This document shows, in pieces, positions 1 to 11,830 of a stretch of DNA of 64,000 nt. Below the pieces are notes generated by a model. It was not told the origin of the DNA. It worked only from the letters and a program-made list of their open reading frames with translations, and searched no databases. The position numbers and the translations under genes were made by a program. How positions within the stretch are numbered: the stretch's first letter is position 1; the number at the start of each line of letters is the position of its first letter. The stretch is from Apostichopus japonicus (Eukaryota > Echinodermata > Holothuroidea > Aspidochirotida > Stichopodidae). Location: contig NC_092562.1 in assembly GCF_037975245.1 (NCBI RefSeq), positions 30,268,054-30,332,053 on the forward strand. The letters are read 5' to 3'.

Positions 1-1000
1 TATTTAGACTTGGTTTTAAAAATATAGTCGTAATTTGACATCTGAAAACAGTAGTCCATCAGGGCAGGCTTCAAAGAGTGCTTAAAAAACAAGTTTCGTT
101 GCACAAATTAGTACCAAGGTCTGTTGGTTGAAGGTTGTAGAGGGATGTCCTGGGAACAATTTTTGCGATGCTGGATGATTGGAGAGGTGTTATTTTTTGA
201 GTAAACTACAAACAAATGACGTCACTCTTATACGGTGTACGACAGTTACAACAAAGCAGTTCCTTGTCACAACAACATGAAAATGGCATTTAAATGATCT
301 AACACTTATTAAAACCTAGATGTTTTGTTGATAGTTATAGAGGGATGTCCTGAAATTATCTTAGGAGTTGTTGGATGATTGGAGAGATGTTATCTTGCAT
401 GTAAACAACAAATGACCTCACTACAAAGTGTGGGCTAAATCTAAAATCATCAACGGCTATTCACAGCAACATGATAAGTTTTTAAATGTTACTAAACCTA
501 TTTAGAACCAAGGTGTCTTGGTTGGATGTTGTACAGAAATGTCCCAAGAATACTTGAATAGTTGTTGGATGCTAAAAGAATACTTTACGAGACAACAATA
601 AACATATGACGTCACTGTTATAGGTTGGACGACAATTAAAACTCAGGAGTTCCTTGTAACAGCAACATGGAAACGACATAATTGAAATGTTCTTGCACTT
701 TTTAGAAACAGGATGTGTTGGTTGAAAGTAACAGAGGGGTATCAAATCATATTTAAAGAGTTTTTGTGTGCTAAGAGATGTTATATATTAGAGTAAACAA
801 TATACATATGACGTCACTCTTATACGTTGTACGATAACGAAAATAGAGCAGTTTCTTGTCACAGCAAAATTATATTAAACATAGCTTAAATGTTCTTGCA
901 CTAACAGTATTTAGGACCAGGTAATGTTGATTGAAAGCTATATAGGAACATCTGAAGAATATTTTAACAGTTGTTGTGTGGTAAGTTGGCTCACTTCAGA
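1..1000. repeat. Diverged tandem repeat, ~195-205 bp unit
   Basis: About four and a half diverged copies of one unit. Each has a 'ggttgaaggttgtagaggg'-like segment, a 'gttgttggatg'-like segment, then a TGACGTCA octamer or its variant, then 'cagttccttgtcacagcaac' and 'aaatgttcttgcact'. The octamer lies at 218, 413 (mutated to TGACCTCA), 607 and 809, giving spacings of 195, 194 and 202. No coding potential is seen. It may be part of the adjacent retroelement or an independent satellite relic. Confidence 0.75.
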
Positions 1001-1047
1001 GCATAATGTAGGCTAAATCGTGAGAAGTGGTCAGTTACGACCAAGAT

Positions 1048-2135
1048 TTACATACTAACACTTTGACTCTGTGGGAAAGGGCCTATTAAATCCATAGCCA
1101 AGACCTCCCATCGATGCATACTAGTTGTTGATTGCACAAATCCTGATGATTTCTGGTATACAGGTGTAACATACTGACATGCTCGACATCTCTTAACAAA
1201 TGTCTCAACATCCCGTCTAAGTTTCTTCCACCAATAATTATTGCCGATCCTCTTTACTGTCTTACGAACGCCCAAGTGTGGACATGTTGGTGTACCATGA
1301 AAGTGAAAAATAACTGTGCACCAATTCTTCTGGAACACCAGCTTTCCTGTACTCTGATTAATTAACAGCCCATCAGAATTCAACTATTAAGCGATCGTGT
1401 ATCTTGTTATCAACTGGGTTTGTCTGTTGTATCTTTTGAACATGTGTTTACCAGTTGGATCTCGACCTTGACAAAGATCGAACATGTGTTTACCAGTTGG
1501 ATCTCTACCTTGACAAAGATCAAACTCATTGAGATCGGGCAAAACGATCCAACACTTAATAGATTCCCCTCTAAAGATTTGACCACGTTACCCTGACTGG
1601 GTTCACATTGAGGACAAAGAAAACAATTCATTTTATTCATCAACTACTTGCATTTTCACATTCAGGCTAGCATTATAATACCACTTATGACACTCATCAC
1701 ATTGTACCCATTGTACCCACTTTTGCAGGGTCCCCTTTGCACTCCTTATCATAGCATGCAGTACTGTTATAATCAACAGCACAAAGTTGGAAAGAAGTTG
1801 ATCTAGATAAGGCTTCAGGAATAAGATTCTGTGCACCAGGAAGGTTATGTACTACATAATCAAACTCTTGAAGCCTGAATGCCCATCTAACCAATTTCCC
1901 TTTCAAACTTTGTTTATCAACATCCAGCTTGGTGATCTGTGAACACATTTATGTTAGAGTCCTCAATGTAGGGTCGTTACTTCTCAAACGCCCATACAAC
2001 GGCAAAACATTCCAGCTCTGTATCAGAGTACGCAACTATGTTTGGGTCACCTGCATTGTCCCTCTGAATAAGGGCACCACCTAAACCTGTAAAACTTGCA
2101 TCAGAGTGTACTTCAAATGCGGCCTGAAAAACTAT
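1048..2135 (-). pseudogene. Ty3/Gypsy-type retrotransposon pol remnant (RNase H and integrase parts)
   Basis: Reading the minus strand from about 2130, one segment has HSDAS and GLGGAL followed by an ECFAVVWA-like stretch, typical of the RNase H domain of Ty3/Gypsy pol. The next (1948-1697) has VRWAFRLQEF, PGAQN and ALSR, the usual end of that domain. Segment 1383-1048 carries an H-x-H...C-x-x-C zinc-binding motif (HLG, then CRACQ) and then DLIGPFP, the start of an integrase core. The parts lie in different frames with stops between them, so the gene is dead. No protease, gag or complete integrase is present, and LTRs were not found. Polarity opposes the host receptor gene. Confidence 0.85.
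1439..1522 (-). repeat. 42-bp tandem duplication inside the pol remnant
   Basis: The segment 'catgtgtttaccagttgg' followed by 'atctcgaccttgacaaagatc' occurs twice in immediate succession, the second time with one base changed. It lies between the RNase H and integrase remnants. The unit is a multiple of three, so it does not itself shift the frame. Confidence 0.85.
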
Positions 2136-3648
2136 TTCTTCTAGTTGATGTTATATAGTTGGTTTTCAGAGCTCATCTAAAGTTGAGATGAGCTAAGTTG
2201 CAGAAAGTGGTGAAACATGGATTTTCTAAGATTCACAAAGTACTGTAAATAGTTTACAGCCGGAAATAGCTTACAATACAAGTACAGTTCTGGTGAATCA
2301 AATAATTTAGTAGTACATGACCCTTCATGATTTAGCAGTTTAGATGAACAAAAACAATTAAGGTGAATTGTTTATATGTAGATAGCACTCTTTGTCAAAA
2401 ATCTGGTTGCTAGAGCGTATTTTGGTGGAGGTCAAAATTCATTTTGAGGTTTGCAGGTAAGCAGACAAACTCCAAAACAAATTTGGCTTTTGTGTAGGAT
2501 ACTTTATTCTATGTAGATGATGCCACTGTATGAGTTTTGAATGGTACTATTTCTTGGTGCAGTTCAAAGTTCAAACGAGGTTGCCAAAGAATGAAATTTT
2601 AAAACCTTTGAAATGGAGTAAGTTGTACAGTAAGTCAGAACGTTCAGCTGTTGTGAATATCATATTTGATATTTATGTTAGTCTTAGTGAGTTCTCAGTT
2701 GCCATCAATTTGGAGGTACAAGGTCATTTGAAATTGACCAAATTTATGAATTATATTTTCATAAAGAGGCACAATAAACCATAAGTGTTAAATAGGTCTG
2801 TACTGTGAACACCACATATCTTTTAAAATATATGTTTATTCATTACTATTGCAGTTCTATTTGTTTCAGAGAGCTTTCAGAGATCTTGTTGGGAGGTGGG
2901 GGAAGGGGGAGGGGGTAGTGGCAAGGCTTACACATTTGTTTTTTTTTCTGGTAGAAAATGGCAAAGATTATCTCTGTGATCTCCAGTGGTTTTAAAGAAG
3001 AAACAAACCAAAAATAAGGAAAAGAAAGGTTCAAAGTTTACATGATAGTCTTGATTATTTTGAAGACAGTGAATTTAACAGTAAGATATACAAATATTTC
3101 AAACTGAACGTAATACGTTGGCCTACAACTTTATCAGTAATACTTCCTTGGTTTTTGTCCAAGTGAATGTTCCAAATTATATTTACAATTTGAAAATTGA
3201 TTGGACTATCACGCACCCATTAATTTTACTACCCTAGTATAACATGCGCCAGGTGCCGATGAGCATCTAAAATAGCACTTTCAGAAAAATAATTTAATGT
3301 CAAAATCAATCTTACAGTTGATTGCTTTTACAGTGTGTGTAACAGACACTTATTTATTTGTGGCTTCACAGCTGCATGGTTGTTCTGTCAGTGGTGTGTA
3401 GTATATTCGTGTAAGTTGTAATCCATAAGCCCTTGCAGGTTTCTCCCACAATTGTGGTCGCTTAAGCGTCGTAAAAGTAACTGCTGATATTATTATTCTA
3501 AAAATTATGACTTATCATTGATACAAACTAAATGCTGCGCACATTATCTCAGCACTGTTAATTATCATTCTGCGAGGCTTGCAAATCAGTTTCTTTGTCA
3601 AAGTGTCAAACCATTTTCAAGTAATTTTTTTTCTATTCCTGTTACCAG
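2136..3648. other. Non-coding stretch upstream of the first recognised exon
   Basis: No supported gene. Positions 2415-2475 ('attttggtggaggtcaaa...') match the style of the repeats at 10980-11770, so this is an interspersed-repeat fragment. A G-rich tract sits at 2887-2918. The pyrimidine-rich stretch from about 3625 leads to the acceptor of the first exon. A signal-peptide exon was sought here and not found. Confidence 0.5.
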
Positions 3649-3987
3649 GTCAGTCTGATCTTCCCTATGTTGCTGTGGTAAAGAGTCCTGTGGCAACCAC
3701 AACAAATCCAACTACCATTGAAGTATACACAGGTGATTCTCAAACAGCCAGTGTAACATTTGATAAAGCAGTGCTTCTTCCAGGTGGGGAAGATTCTCTG
3801 GGTTATATGTTTACTCTCAATAGTCCTAGAGTACCAGATGAAGCAATGGAAAACATCAGCAGTGAACCTGCTACTCTTACCCTACCTACTACCATGACAA
3901 ATGCTGCAAGGACTGGTATCTACACCATCACGGTAACAGAAGATGGACGCCCAGTGGAATGGAGGGTCTTAGTGACAAATGAAGCAG
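3649..3987 (+). CDS. Receptor exon 1 (of those visible): Ig-like domain
   Basis: A 113-codon exon, phase 1 at both ends, with acceptor 'tattcctgttaccag' and donor GTATGT. The product begins SDLPYVAVVKSP and contains YTGDSQTASVTF, an N-glycosylation site (ENISS) and GIYTITVTEDG, like the F and G strands of an Ig fold. No cysteine pair is present, so this is an Ig-like fold lacking the usual disulphide. It loosely resembles the second Ig domain of Tie receptors, where '.AGVYS' is in the same place. It is probably the N-terminus of the mature ectodomain. The exon encoding the signal peptide is missing from the window or unrecognised. Confidence 0.82.
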
Positions 3988-4090
3988 GTATGTCAGGGTA
4001 CATGTGAAGTAGTTCTAATATACAACTGCTTGGATTTAGGACCACAGGAAGGCCATTATATTATTTGCATTCTACAAAACAGTTGTTACT

Positions 4091-5003
4091 GTTGATTTGC
4101 TTTCTAGTCACTTCGCCCAACAACCATTTCGCCCAACTGCCATTTCGCCCAACCAGCCTGGTCATTTTGCCCAACCAGCCTGGTCATTTCGCCCAACCAG
4201 CATGGTCATTTCGCCCAACCATCATAGTCATTTCGCCCAACCAGCATGGTCATTTCGCCCAACCGTGTTGGTCATTTCGCCCAACCTTATTTTTACTAAT
4301 ATTCAGTCAGAATAATATTAATTTTTCTATTCCACTAGTTCAATTTCATTTTATTTTGGGTTAGGTTACTTCGTAATAGGTAAATAAAAAAGTGAGGTCC
4401 GCTCTATATCGATCGAAGTCTGAGCAGTTATTTCGGGTATAAAGGGAGGATTACACTACTTTAGGCGTTAACGCATACAATGGAAGTTATATTATTTTAC
4501 AAACACAGGGGAATCGGTCTTCATAAAGACCTATCAAACCTAACCCCTAAAACACTGATCCATCCTCAAGATTCCTTAATATTCGGTTCGTATCCTGTAA
4601 CGTTAAAAATTTCCGAACGTTTCCTTACTAAAGTTATACAAAGTAGAGGACTTCAAGTTTCCTTAATATTCCTTAATATTCGAACGTTTACTATCAAACC
4701 TAACCCCTGACACACTGATCGATCCTCAAGTTTCCTTAACAATCGGTTCGTATCCTGTAACGTTAACAATTCCCGAACGTTTCCTTTTGAAGTATCATAT
4801 TGAATCAAGGTTGGGCAAAATGACCAGGCTGGTTGGGCGAAATGACCAAGCTGGTTGGGCGAAATGACCTGGCTGGTTGGGCAAAATGACCAGGCGGGTT
4901 GGGCGAAATGACCAGGCTGGTTGGGCGAAATGGTAAGGTTGGGCGAAATGGCTGTTGGGCGAAATGGTTGTTAGGCGAAGTGTCCTGCTTCCGTTGATTT
5001 GCT
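4091..5003. mobile_element. Foldback-type element with tandem-repeat terminal inverted arms
   Basis: The left arm (about 4108-4286) is a tandem array of a ~24-bp unit 'catttcgcccaaccagcctgg'-like. The right arm (about 4810-4980) is the same array inverted, 'ggttgggcgaaatgaccagg'-like. The outermost parts match too (CACTTCGCC...GGCGAAGTG). Both ends are flanked by GTTGATTTGCT (4091-4101 and 4993-5003), a candidate 11-bp target duplication. The centre has a ~100-bp direct repeat (about 4530-4635 and 4692-4792, 'aaacctaacccctgacacac'-like). No transposase is seen. Arms built of tandem repeats are the hallmark of foldback elements. Confidence 0.82.
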
Positions 5004-6709
5004 GTCAATTTTTTGGCAGACATAGAATGAATTTGTTAGGGAACGTAGCCAAGTCTAGTCTGCGCCTGGTGGAGCCACAACTGCACAATGACCCCTTACA
5101 CTTTGTGCACACACGGTAAAATGAGCTCCCTAGCCCTGCAGAAGTCCTATGCAGAATGGGAGTAGCTTAAAGATATGCATGAGTAACTCTCAGAAGCAAG
5201 TTGGACGATCCTGGCACAAGCATTGCTACGTTTTTTGGTTCTGCAGACAACACACTTTATCGTTGCAAAAGTGTGCCAACCTTTTGTGTAGTTTATCTTT
5301 GCACAAATGGTTACCTTTCCAGTGTTTAAACACAGACTAATAATGAGAAAATTGTTTGTTTTGTTTCATTTCAATCATCTAATTTTCATGTTCACATGCA
5401 ATTTCGACCTAATGATACATTACTAATAAGTTTATGCTGTAAATTCCATTTGTTTTATTAACATTGTCTTAAACAAAATTTGTTCAAAAATGCCAGACTG
5501 GGACTGGATTTGCGATAGTTACGTGTCAGCTAGCTGAAGACAAAACGGAAATGCGCAATAGACTTAAGTGTATGTGAGACTCAGTACTAGTTTTCCATAG
5601 ATATTTAGCGGCGCGGCAGTGTTGCTGGTTGCGTTATTTGATTGGACAATAATTTTCCTGATAAACTTGGGCTATGTGTCTGAAGAATTCAAAATTTGCA
5701 ATGACTTTTTTTATCGAACAGCTTTGAGATGCATCCTATTTGTACCAAATATACACAGAAGTAAAAGCTAGGCCACTTAAAAAAAAAGTTATAGTGCAGT
5801 TGGCATACGATGTGCGTAACTTAAAAATTTACTAACATGACCACATACAAACACAGTACGACAGGTAAAAGGCTATGACCAATCTTAAAAGAAAGAAGAA
5901 CAAAAAAGAAGTAATATTGAGAGCAAAACATTTGACGGTAAATTTCTTGTTTGACAGATCATTGTTAAAGTAGCTACATTATGATGTAATGTTATAAAAT
6001 GAAAAGATATATCTTTCTTACAATCTTTTAAAAGTTGAACTTCCGATATTTTGAAATATTCAACGTGTACAATACGGTACAAGTGGTGTGTGTTTTGGTT
6101 TATACAAAAATCTCGGCAAGTTTCCCAAAAAGTTTCTCGTACAAAAATCTTGGCAAGTTGCCAGAAAACTTTCTCTTGACACTAGATCAACACCCACTAT
6201 GAATTGGTTGCGTCCTTATAACCCCTATAGTAATACCTAGCACAGGTGCATCTTCGACTAGACCACTACTGTCATGTGTGCAACTAACAATCAGTACAAA
6301 GGTCAGCTTGTGAAAGTTTGCTTTGCGGGCTTTCGTCGAGAGCGGAGATTCTTAAAACTTTGCACAAAAAATTGTATAGATATGTGTGATAGTCAAACTC
6401 ATACGAAAGAAAAAACTTATACAGTCTGCGTTCACGAACGTTATATACAAGAATAAAAATAGAAATAAATGTAGAATACAATAAGTGGTTCAAAAACATT
6501 TCCCTTGATGCTGATTATAAAATTCAATACAACAGCGATCTTCCCGCGCTGGGCCGTGTGACAGCTTGTAGTATCCGAGAGTAGTCATTGACATATATCC
6601 TTGTGAGTAGGTTGGGAGTTAGGAACGCTCATCATTTAATAATTACCGTGAATGGCACTTTTACATTCACAAAATCTGTGCACTATAGTTAGGCTAGATT
6701 TTTCCATAG
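5004..6709. other. Intronic stretch without recognised genes
   Basis: No gene supported. Positions 5965-6060 ('gttataaaatgaaaagat...', 'acttccgatatt') resemble 19050-19145 inside the third hAT-like element, so a fragment or relative of that element is probably here. A 37-bp unit is tandemly doubled at 6103-6176 ('tacaaaaatctcggcaag'). Confidence 0.5.
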
Positions 6710-6850
6710 ACTTCAGTGTGGTTAGGCTACACACAATCATGGGATGTCAGTATTGTGGAATGGGAAATGATACCGAGACCAATTGTACGGCAATAAACCA
6801 AGGCACAATGAATGCGAACAATAGACCATTGATAAGTTGCGACGGACTGT
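6710..6850 (+). CDS. Candidate exon, uncertain
   Basis: An open segment that would begin after 'tttttccatag' and end at the strong donor GTAAGT at 6851. Both ends would be phase 1, compatible with the neighbouring receptor exons. The product contains YCGMGNDTETNCTAINQG and ends ISCDGLC, with several cysteines. Its first ~45 bases resemble a repeat found at 16640-16800, which argues against a conserved exon. It could be an alternatively spliced or transposon-derived segment, or chance. A similar GNDTETN-coding stretch recurs at 22820-22850. Confidence 0.22.
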
Positions 6851-6859
6851 GTAAGTAAG

Positions 6860-7882
6860 CTCCTATTCATAAATTTCTGTCACTCTTTCTTGTTGCTAAG
6901 AAAGCCTATTGTTACGTATTCGTAGACCCAACCCACTGCTACCTCATTTACTTGCCAAGTGAAGTACTGTGGTCACTGGGCCGTGAAGAATATTCAGTAG
7001 CAGCACAATGGGCAGGAGATTTGTGCGGCACCAGGCCCAGACTAGATTTGGCTATGTTATGTACAGAAAATCAGGCTTTGTACAAATATGCATGTTTTGT
7101 TTCAGGTTAAATTTCACGATAATAATTTACAAGGCCATACATGGGAGTCAGGTTTGCCTGATTCCCTTCCCCACCCCTTCCCCTTGCTAAGGTTAACAAA
7201 TGTCAACAAACCTGCCAACCTGCTTTCACAAGATTAGGAGATTCAGAAATTTCCATCCCAAAAGTATCGGGAAATTAGGGATTATTGCGGAAAAGTGGGC
7301 CAATTCCAGCTGTAAAGAGAAGAGCAATATATATGTGACATAGACAATTTCTGATTTTACCTCTGTCATATTATAGTACACAATGGACGACAATGGACTG
7401 CAATGGACCACAATGGCATTAACATTAAGATGCAATTACTTCCTGAAAAGGAAATGCATTTTGTTCTCCTGGAGATGAGCACATGAGATCCGGAGAGCAT
7501 GAGGTTGCATACAAACCAGTAGACTCTTGGTAATCAGGGCAGTTTGACAGGCCAGTGTTTGTATGACTATGATATGTAGCTATAACAGTCAAGGGCGGCG
7601 ATTTGTTTCAAATATTGGGGGGGAGGGGGACATTTGCTTGGGTGCAGACGCGTAGCAACTTTCATCCCCAAAATTGTTAATGCGCTTTGTGATATTTTGT
7701 ATATTACTATCTAAGCGGAGTGGAGCGATTGGCGCGCAGTGTACAAGAAAATTTCTGGTTTTGAAAGCCCTCCAGATCACCGGAAATGGCACTTCACGGG
7801 CTTGAAAATGACCAACCAGATGTACACTTTTGCCTGAGAACCAAGTTTTCCCAATAGTTTTTTTTTCATTCATAACCTTTTT
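6860..7882. other. Intronic stretch, nothing recognised
   Basis: No gene, RNA or complete mobile element is supported. A G-rich tract occurs at 7614-7632. Short ORFs on both strands show no family resemblance. Confidence 0.4.
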
Positions 7883-7936
7883 GGTTCCTTGCTAAAAGCA
7901 AAGGAACATGTATTCAGGTTTGCGTGTATTCAGGTT

Positions 7937-7976
7937 TGCGTGTGTGTGTGTGAGAGTGCGTGCGTGTGTGTGTGTG
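7937..7976. repeat. GT-rich microsatellite
   Basis: An interrupted (GT)n run, 'gtgtgtgtgtgagagtgcgt' followed by 'gcgtgtgtgtgtgtg', near the left end of the TIR element. Confidence 0.85.
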
Positions 7977-8584
7977 ACGCTTTAGCTTGTATGCACGATA
8001 GCTCAACAAGGGAATGACCGATCATTACCATACTAAGTGGGTAGGTGGCCCATAGTAAGTAGATGATCCATATTGTTTTTGGTGCCTGCAAAGGTCAGTT
8101 AGATGCCAAAAACCAATATATTAAAAGCAGCAATAACTCCCACTGACAGGGTCTGACATGGTTGATATTTTGGGAGTAGTTGTGAATGGGGTAAGGGATC
8201 GTTTCCAAACAACGGTCATGTGATCGAAGGTCAATTAGGGTCAAAAACTAGTATTTTTGCAATAACTTGAGAACAAAATGTCCGTCAAGGTTGGGAGTTA
8301 CGCTATTGTAATCCATTAGTCGACCTGCATCTAGGTGACCTTTGACCTCAGTTTGACCTCCAGTGACCTTTATCAGTTTCTTTGGTTATTTGAATTTTCG
8401 TGGACATAATCGTATCTCAAAGGTACCTTCTGATCAGATTTGTCCTTGGTTGACCTCTGTGCGACCTTCGTGTGCGAAGTTATCAGAGGTCAAGTTTTGT
8501 TTTTTAATAAGTACAGTTAGGATGGTCATACAGACTTGTAATGTTGCTTTTTTGAATCAGTGTGTCAAATTACATCTGTCTGTG

Positions 8585-8605
8585 AGGTCAAAAGGTCAAA
8601 GGTCA
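8585..8605 (+). promoter_or_regulatory. Triple AGGTCA direct repeat (DR2 + DR1 spacing)
   Basis: AGGTCA occurs at 8585-8590, 8593-8598 and 8600-8605, spaced by two bases and then one. These spacings match nuclear-receptor DR2 and DR1 response elements. Whether any receptor binds is unknown. The motif sits in a repetitive element, so it may have many genomic copies. Confidence 0.45.
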
Positions 8606-9590
8606 AATTTTGTAAAATATGCTCATTTTGGGAGATACGGAGCAAAACAAAAAAAGTTTGTCAATATTTTGATATGTGATAAAGCTCTTTGTGCTCTATA
8701 TAGGAAACCAACTCCCACTTCAATCGGACACCCGGTTCTCAAGTTATAATGAGGGGTCAAAGGTTGGTTTTGATACCTTATTAGCAATAACGTTGTGTGT
8801 GTATATTGGAGCACATACAAATTTTAGGAGAGATTACACTTCATCGAGGGGAATATTTTTGATAAAAACCATCAGGTCATTCAAGGTTGCTTATGTGCAA
8901 AAAACTGCCAACTTATGCTAATTTTTGCAATAACTTCTAGTCACGAAGTCTGACATGGCTGATATATTGGGACAAGTTGTGAATGAAGTAGGGGCACATT
9001 TTCCGATGTAACCATGATGTGATCCAAGGTCACTAAAGTTCAATTATGGGTCAAAATTTGTTTTTTTCTGTGCAATAACTTGTGAAACTACCATTGACAG
9101 GGGTTGACATGATTGGTATTTGTGGACTAGTTGTGAATTGGGTAAGGGATCATTCCCAAACATAACAGTCCTGTGATCCAAGGTCAACAAAGGTCAATTA
9201 GGGGTCAAAAACTAGTGCAATCACTTAAGAACCAAATGTCCATGAAGGTTGGCAGCTATGCTATTGCAATCCAATAGTCCACCTGCATTAGGGTGACCCT
9301 TGACCTCAGGTTGACCTCCAATGACCTCTATAGTTTCTTTCAAGTCAATTTGAATTTTCGTGGGCATATTCCGATCTTAATTGTCCATAAGTTGACTCCT
9401 CTGCAACCTTTGTGTGCTAAGTTATTAGAGATCAAGGTATTGTTTGGTTTTGTTAAAATTCTTAATAAGTACAGTTTGGATGATTCTGTGAGTTCTAAAA
9501 AATGAGCCAACTCTTGCTCATATCAGACACCTGGTCCTCAACTGGTTCTCAAAAGGACCAACAGTGGATATTCCTTACAAGCAAGGAACC

Positions 9591-10879
9591 ATAGTGCCCT
9601 TGGGCTCTTGTTCAAGATTGTCACCAGTCACACATCATGGTCGACCTCATCGCATCTCATGTGGAACATTGCTTTTGTAGGTAATACTACGTAACGGCCC
9701 ACAATACCCATCAGCCCCACTTTTCAAGGTTTTAAGCCCATTATTTGTTCAGAATTTGAATAATAAGTTCACTTCAAAACATGCCCATAATGTTGCACAA
9801 AATATCATCTATGGACAACCAATATAGAATAAAAAAAACCTTCAACCCCTAACAGACCTGTCAAAATTGCACCAGTAGAGGGAAGTATGATGAAGAATGT
9901 TGGTCAGGGAATTTTAGAAAATTCAGACACAGTTAATTTTTTAGTGTACAAATATTAAAACCTCTTATAACAGCTACTATAAAACTTTGATATCATAAAA
10001 AAAATATGCTCAAGGGGGGAGGGGGGGCGGCCTGCCCACTCGCTGTCCTGGCTATGCGCCTGCGGTTAGAAATCTTGTAGGAAACAGGCCAAATGGAAAC
10101 CCATGCATTGAACCCATATCGATGTGGATCATATGCATGATTGTATGTACTTACACTCATACACAAGAGATGTACAGACATTATGATAATAATCATGAGT
10201 GACAACATGCTATACGGTCACAGGTCACAGAAACGACCACAAAGAGTCATTTACCTCATGCAGCATGTGCTTGATGAAGTTTTAGCCACCGCCAAATATG
10301 ATTTGGATAAATAATCTCACGCATTATTTTCTATTTACAGCCACACAAAAAGACTATGCCACCAATATTGGGGGGGATATTAGATACTATATACCCCCCT
10401 AAAATAATAAAAAAAATAATCAATCATAGATGGCTGGACCATCAAATGAAATCATGATATTGCATGAAAAAGCTCCATAAGATCACAAAATCTCTTTTGC
10501 AGTCATTCCAAAATTTATGGAAGGAGTTACCGACTTTTGTAGGATTTCCAGAATGTATTTTGAAAAAGCTCTTTCAAGCTGCTTTGGCTCTGAGACGATG
10601 CGACTTATGCTGTGTGAATTAGAAAAAACGCAAAATTTAAGAAATATGCGATGTAATGTAGGAACGGGTTCTGCCATCCCCCTTCTTTCTAGCCTGGGAA
10701 CTTATTACTATCACATGGGCTCATTTCTCTGCAACAATAATTTCTTGGTGACCAGGCAAGATATCGATTTATAAATGTGCACATGCAAATTCCAACTTTT
10801 GTATGTAAGACTCTAACAAGATTATGAAGGTACAGTTTTTGGTTTGATGATAATCATAACCATTGTAATCGTGATTGTG
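9591..10879. other. Intronic stretch with a solo hAT-like end
   Basis: No gene supported. 'tcctggctatgcgcctg' at 10046-10062 is the reverse of a CAGGCGCATAGCC-type terminus, common in hAT elements, and is preceded by a G-rich tract. No partner end was found. Short overlapping ORFs at 10483-10774 have no recognised family. Confidence 0.4.
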
Positions 10880-11830
10880 TGTTTGTGTATGTGACACCTA
10901 AACTTGTGAACATGATATCTCAAGATGGGTAACCTCTGCAGTTCTCATATGGCACATCTTTCCCCATAAGTAGTACAAGAATCCTATTGTTTTGGTGGAG
11001 GTCTAATGTCATTTGGAGTCAGCAGAAGTCAAAATGTTAAAATGTCAAAATGTTGCAGCTTCCAGAACCTGGACATCAAAGGAGTTCATGTGTGCATGGA
11101 AGGATAGCCTTATGCATTGTAAAGGTTAATACACAATTTGGAGTAGGTCAGAGTTCACTTAAGGTCACAATTTAGGTAAAACCTGGAAATCCGTGTAAAT
11201 TTGTGTTATCTCCAGGTAGGAAACTTTATTGGCTCACATATTTATCTATGTGACTTCCCTATGAGAACAAGAACCCTAATGTTTGGGGTGGAGGTCAAAA
11301 GTCTTTGGGGTTAGCATGTAGGGCAAAATGTGAATATCTCCAAACCTGTAGATTAAGGTCTACATTAAAAGGTCTACATTAAAGGTCTACAGGTCTACTT
11401 TTATGCATGATAGGATAGCTGCATGTACAGTAGTTTAAAGTTTTACGCAATTTGGTATAGGTCAGAGTTCATTTAAGGTCAACAGCCTGGGTCAAAACTT
11501 CACATACTTTTAACAACGATATTTCCAGATAGGAAACTTGATTGGCTCATTTTGCTTGTGACTTTTCTATTTATTAGGAATACAACAATCATATTTTTTA
11601 GGTCAAAGGTCACACTCTGTAAAGCCTAATGTATAAACACCTTGTAAACACAATATCCCCCAAAAAGGTTACATCACATAGCTGAAATGTGACATGTTTC
11701 TTTCTCATAGTGAGTTCAAGAACCCTTTCATTTTGGGTGGATGTCAAAAGTAATTTTGGATCAGCAGAGGTCCAAATGTCAAAATTTATCAGGTGAACTA
11801 TTTCAAATGCAAGTACAGCTCTTTAAGTGT
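10880..11830. repeat. Diverged tandem units with 'ggtggaggtcaaaagtc' core
   Basis: Three clear and one poor copy of a ~290-bp unit. Landmarks are 'caagaatcctattgttttgg' (10978), 'caagaaccctaatgtttggg' (11268) and 'caagaaccctttcattttgg' (11715), each followed by 'tggaggtc' and a 'cagcagaggtc'-like segment. A DR1 pair of AGGTCA lies at 11600-11612. The same family occurs as a fragment at 2415-2475. Confidence 0.65.

Larger units (their letters stand above)
7883..9590. mobile_element. TIR element with internal direct repeat, AGGTCA-rich
   Basis: Left end GGTTCCTTGCT (7883-7893) and right end AGCAAGGAACC (9580-9590) are perfect 11-bp inverted repeats. The interior is a diverged direct repeat with a period of about 955 bp. 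For example 'tttgaattttcgtgg' followed by 'cata' is at 8389 and 9349, and 'ggggtaagggatc'-like, 'ggtcaaaaactag' and 'cgacctgcat'-like segments recur in order. It holds many TGACCT/AGGTCA hexamers. No transposase is evident and no clear target duplication was found, so the superfamily is unknown. Confidence 0.6.

Noticed and set aside
3376-3410. ATG followed by MVVLSVVCSIF and a GTAAGT donor, a possible signal-peptide exon
   Set aside because: It would end in phase 2, while the next exon at 3649 needs phase 1; joining them gives an immediate stop.
3579-3648. Hydrophobic leader reading directly into the first Ig-like exon
   Set aside because: It starts with TTG rather than ATG, and the sequence is a typical polypyrimidine tract with acceptor.
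10483-10774. Overlapping ORFs on both strands
   Set aside because: Neither shows a domain, splice context or start signal, and they are mirror shadows.
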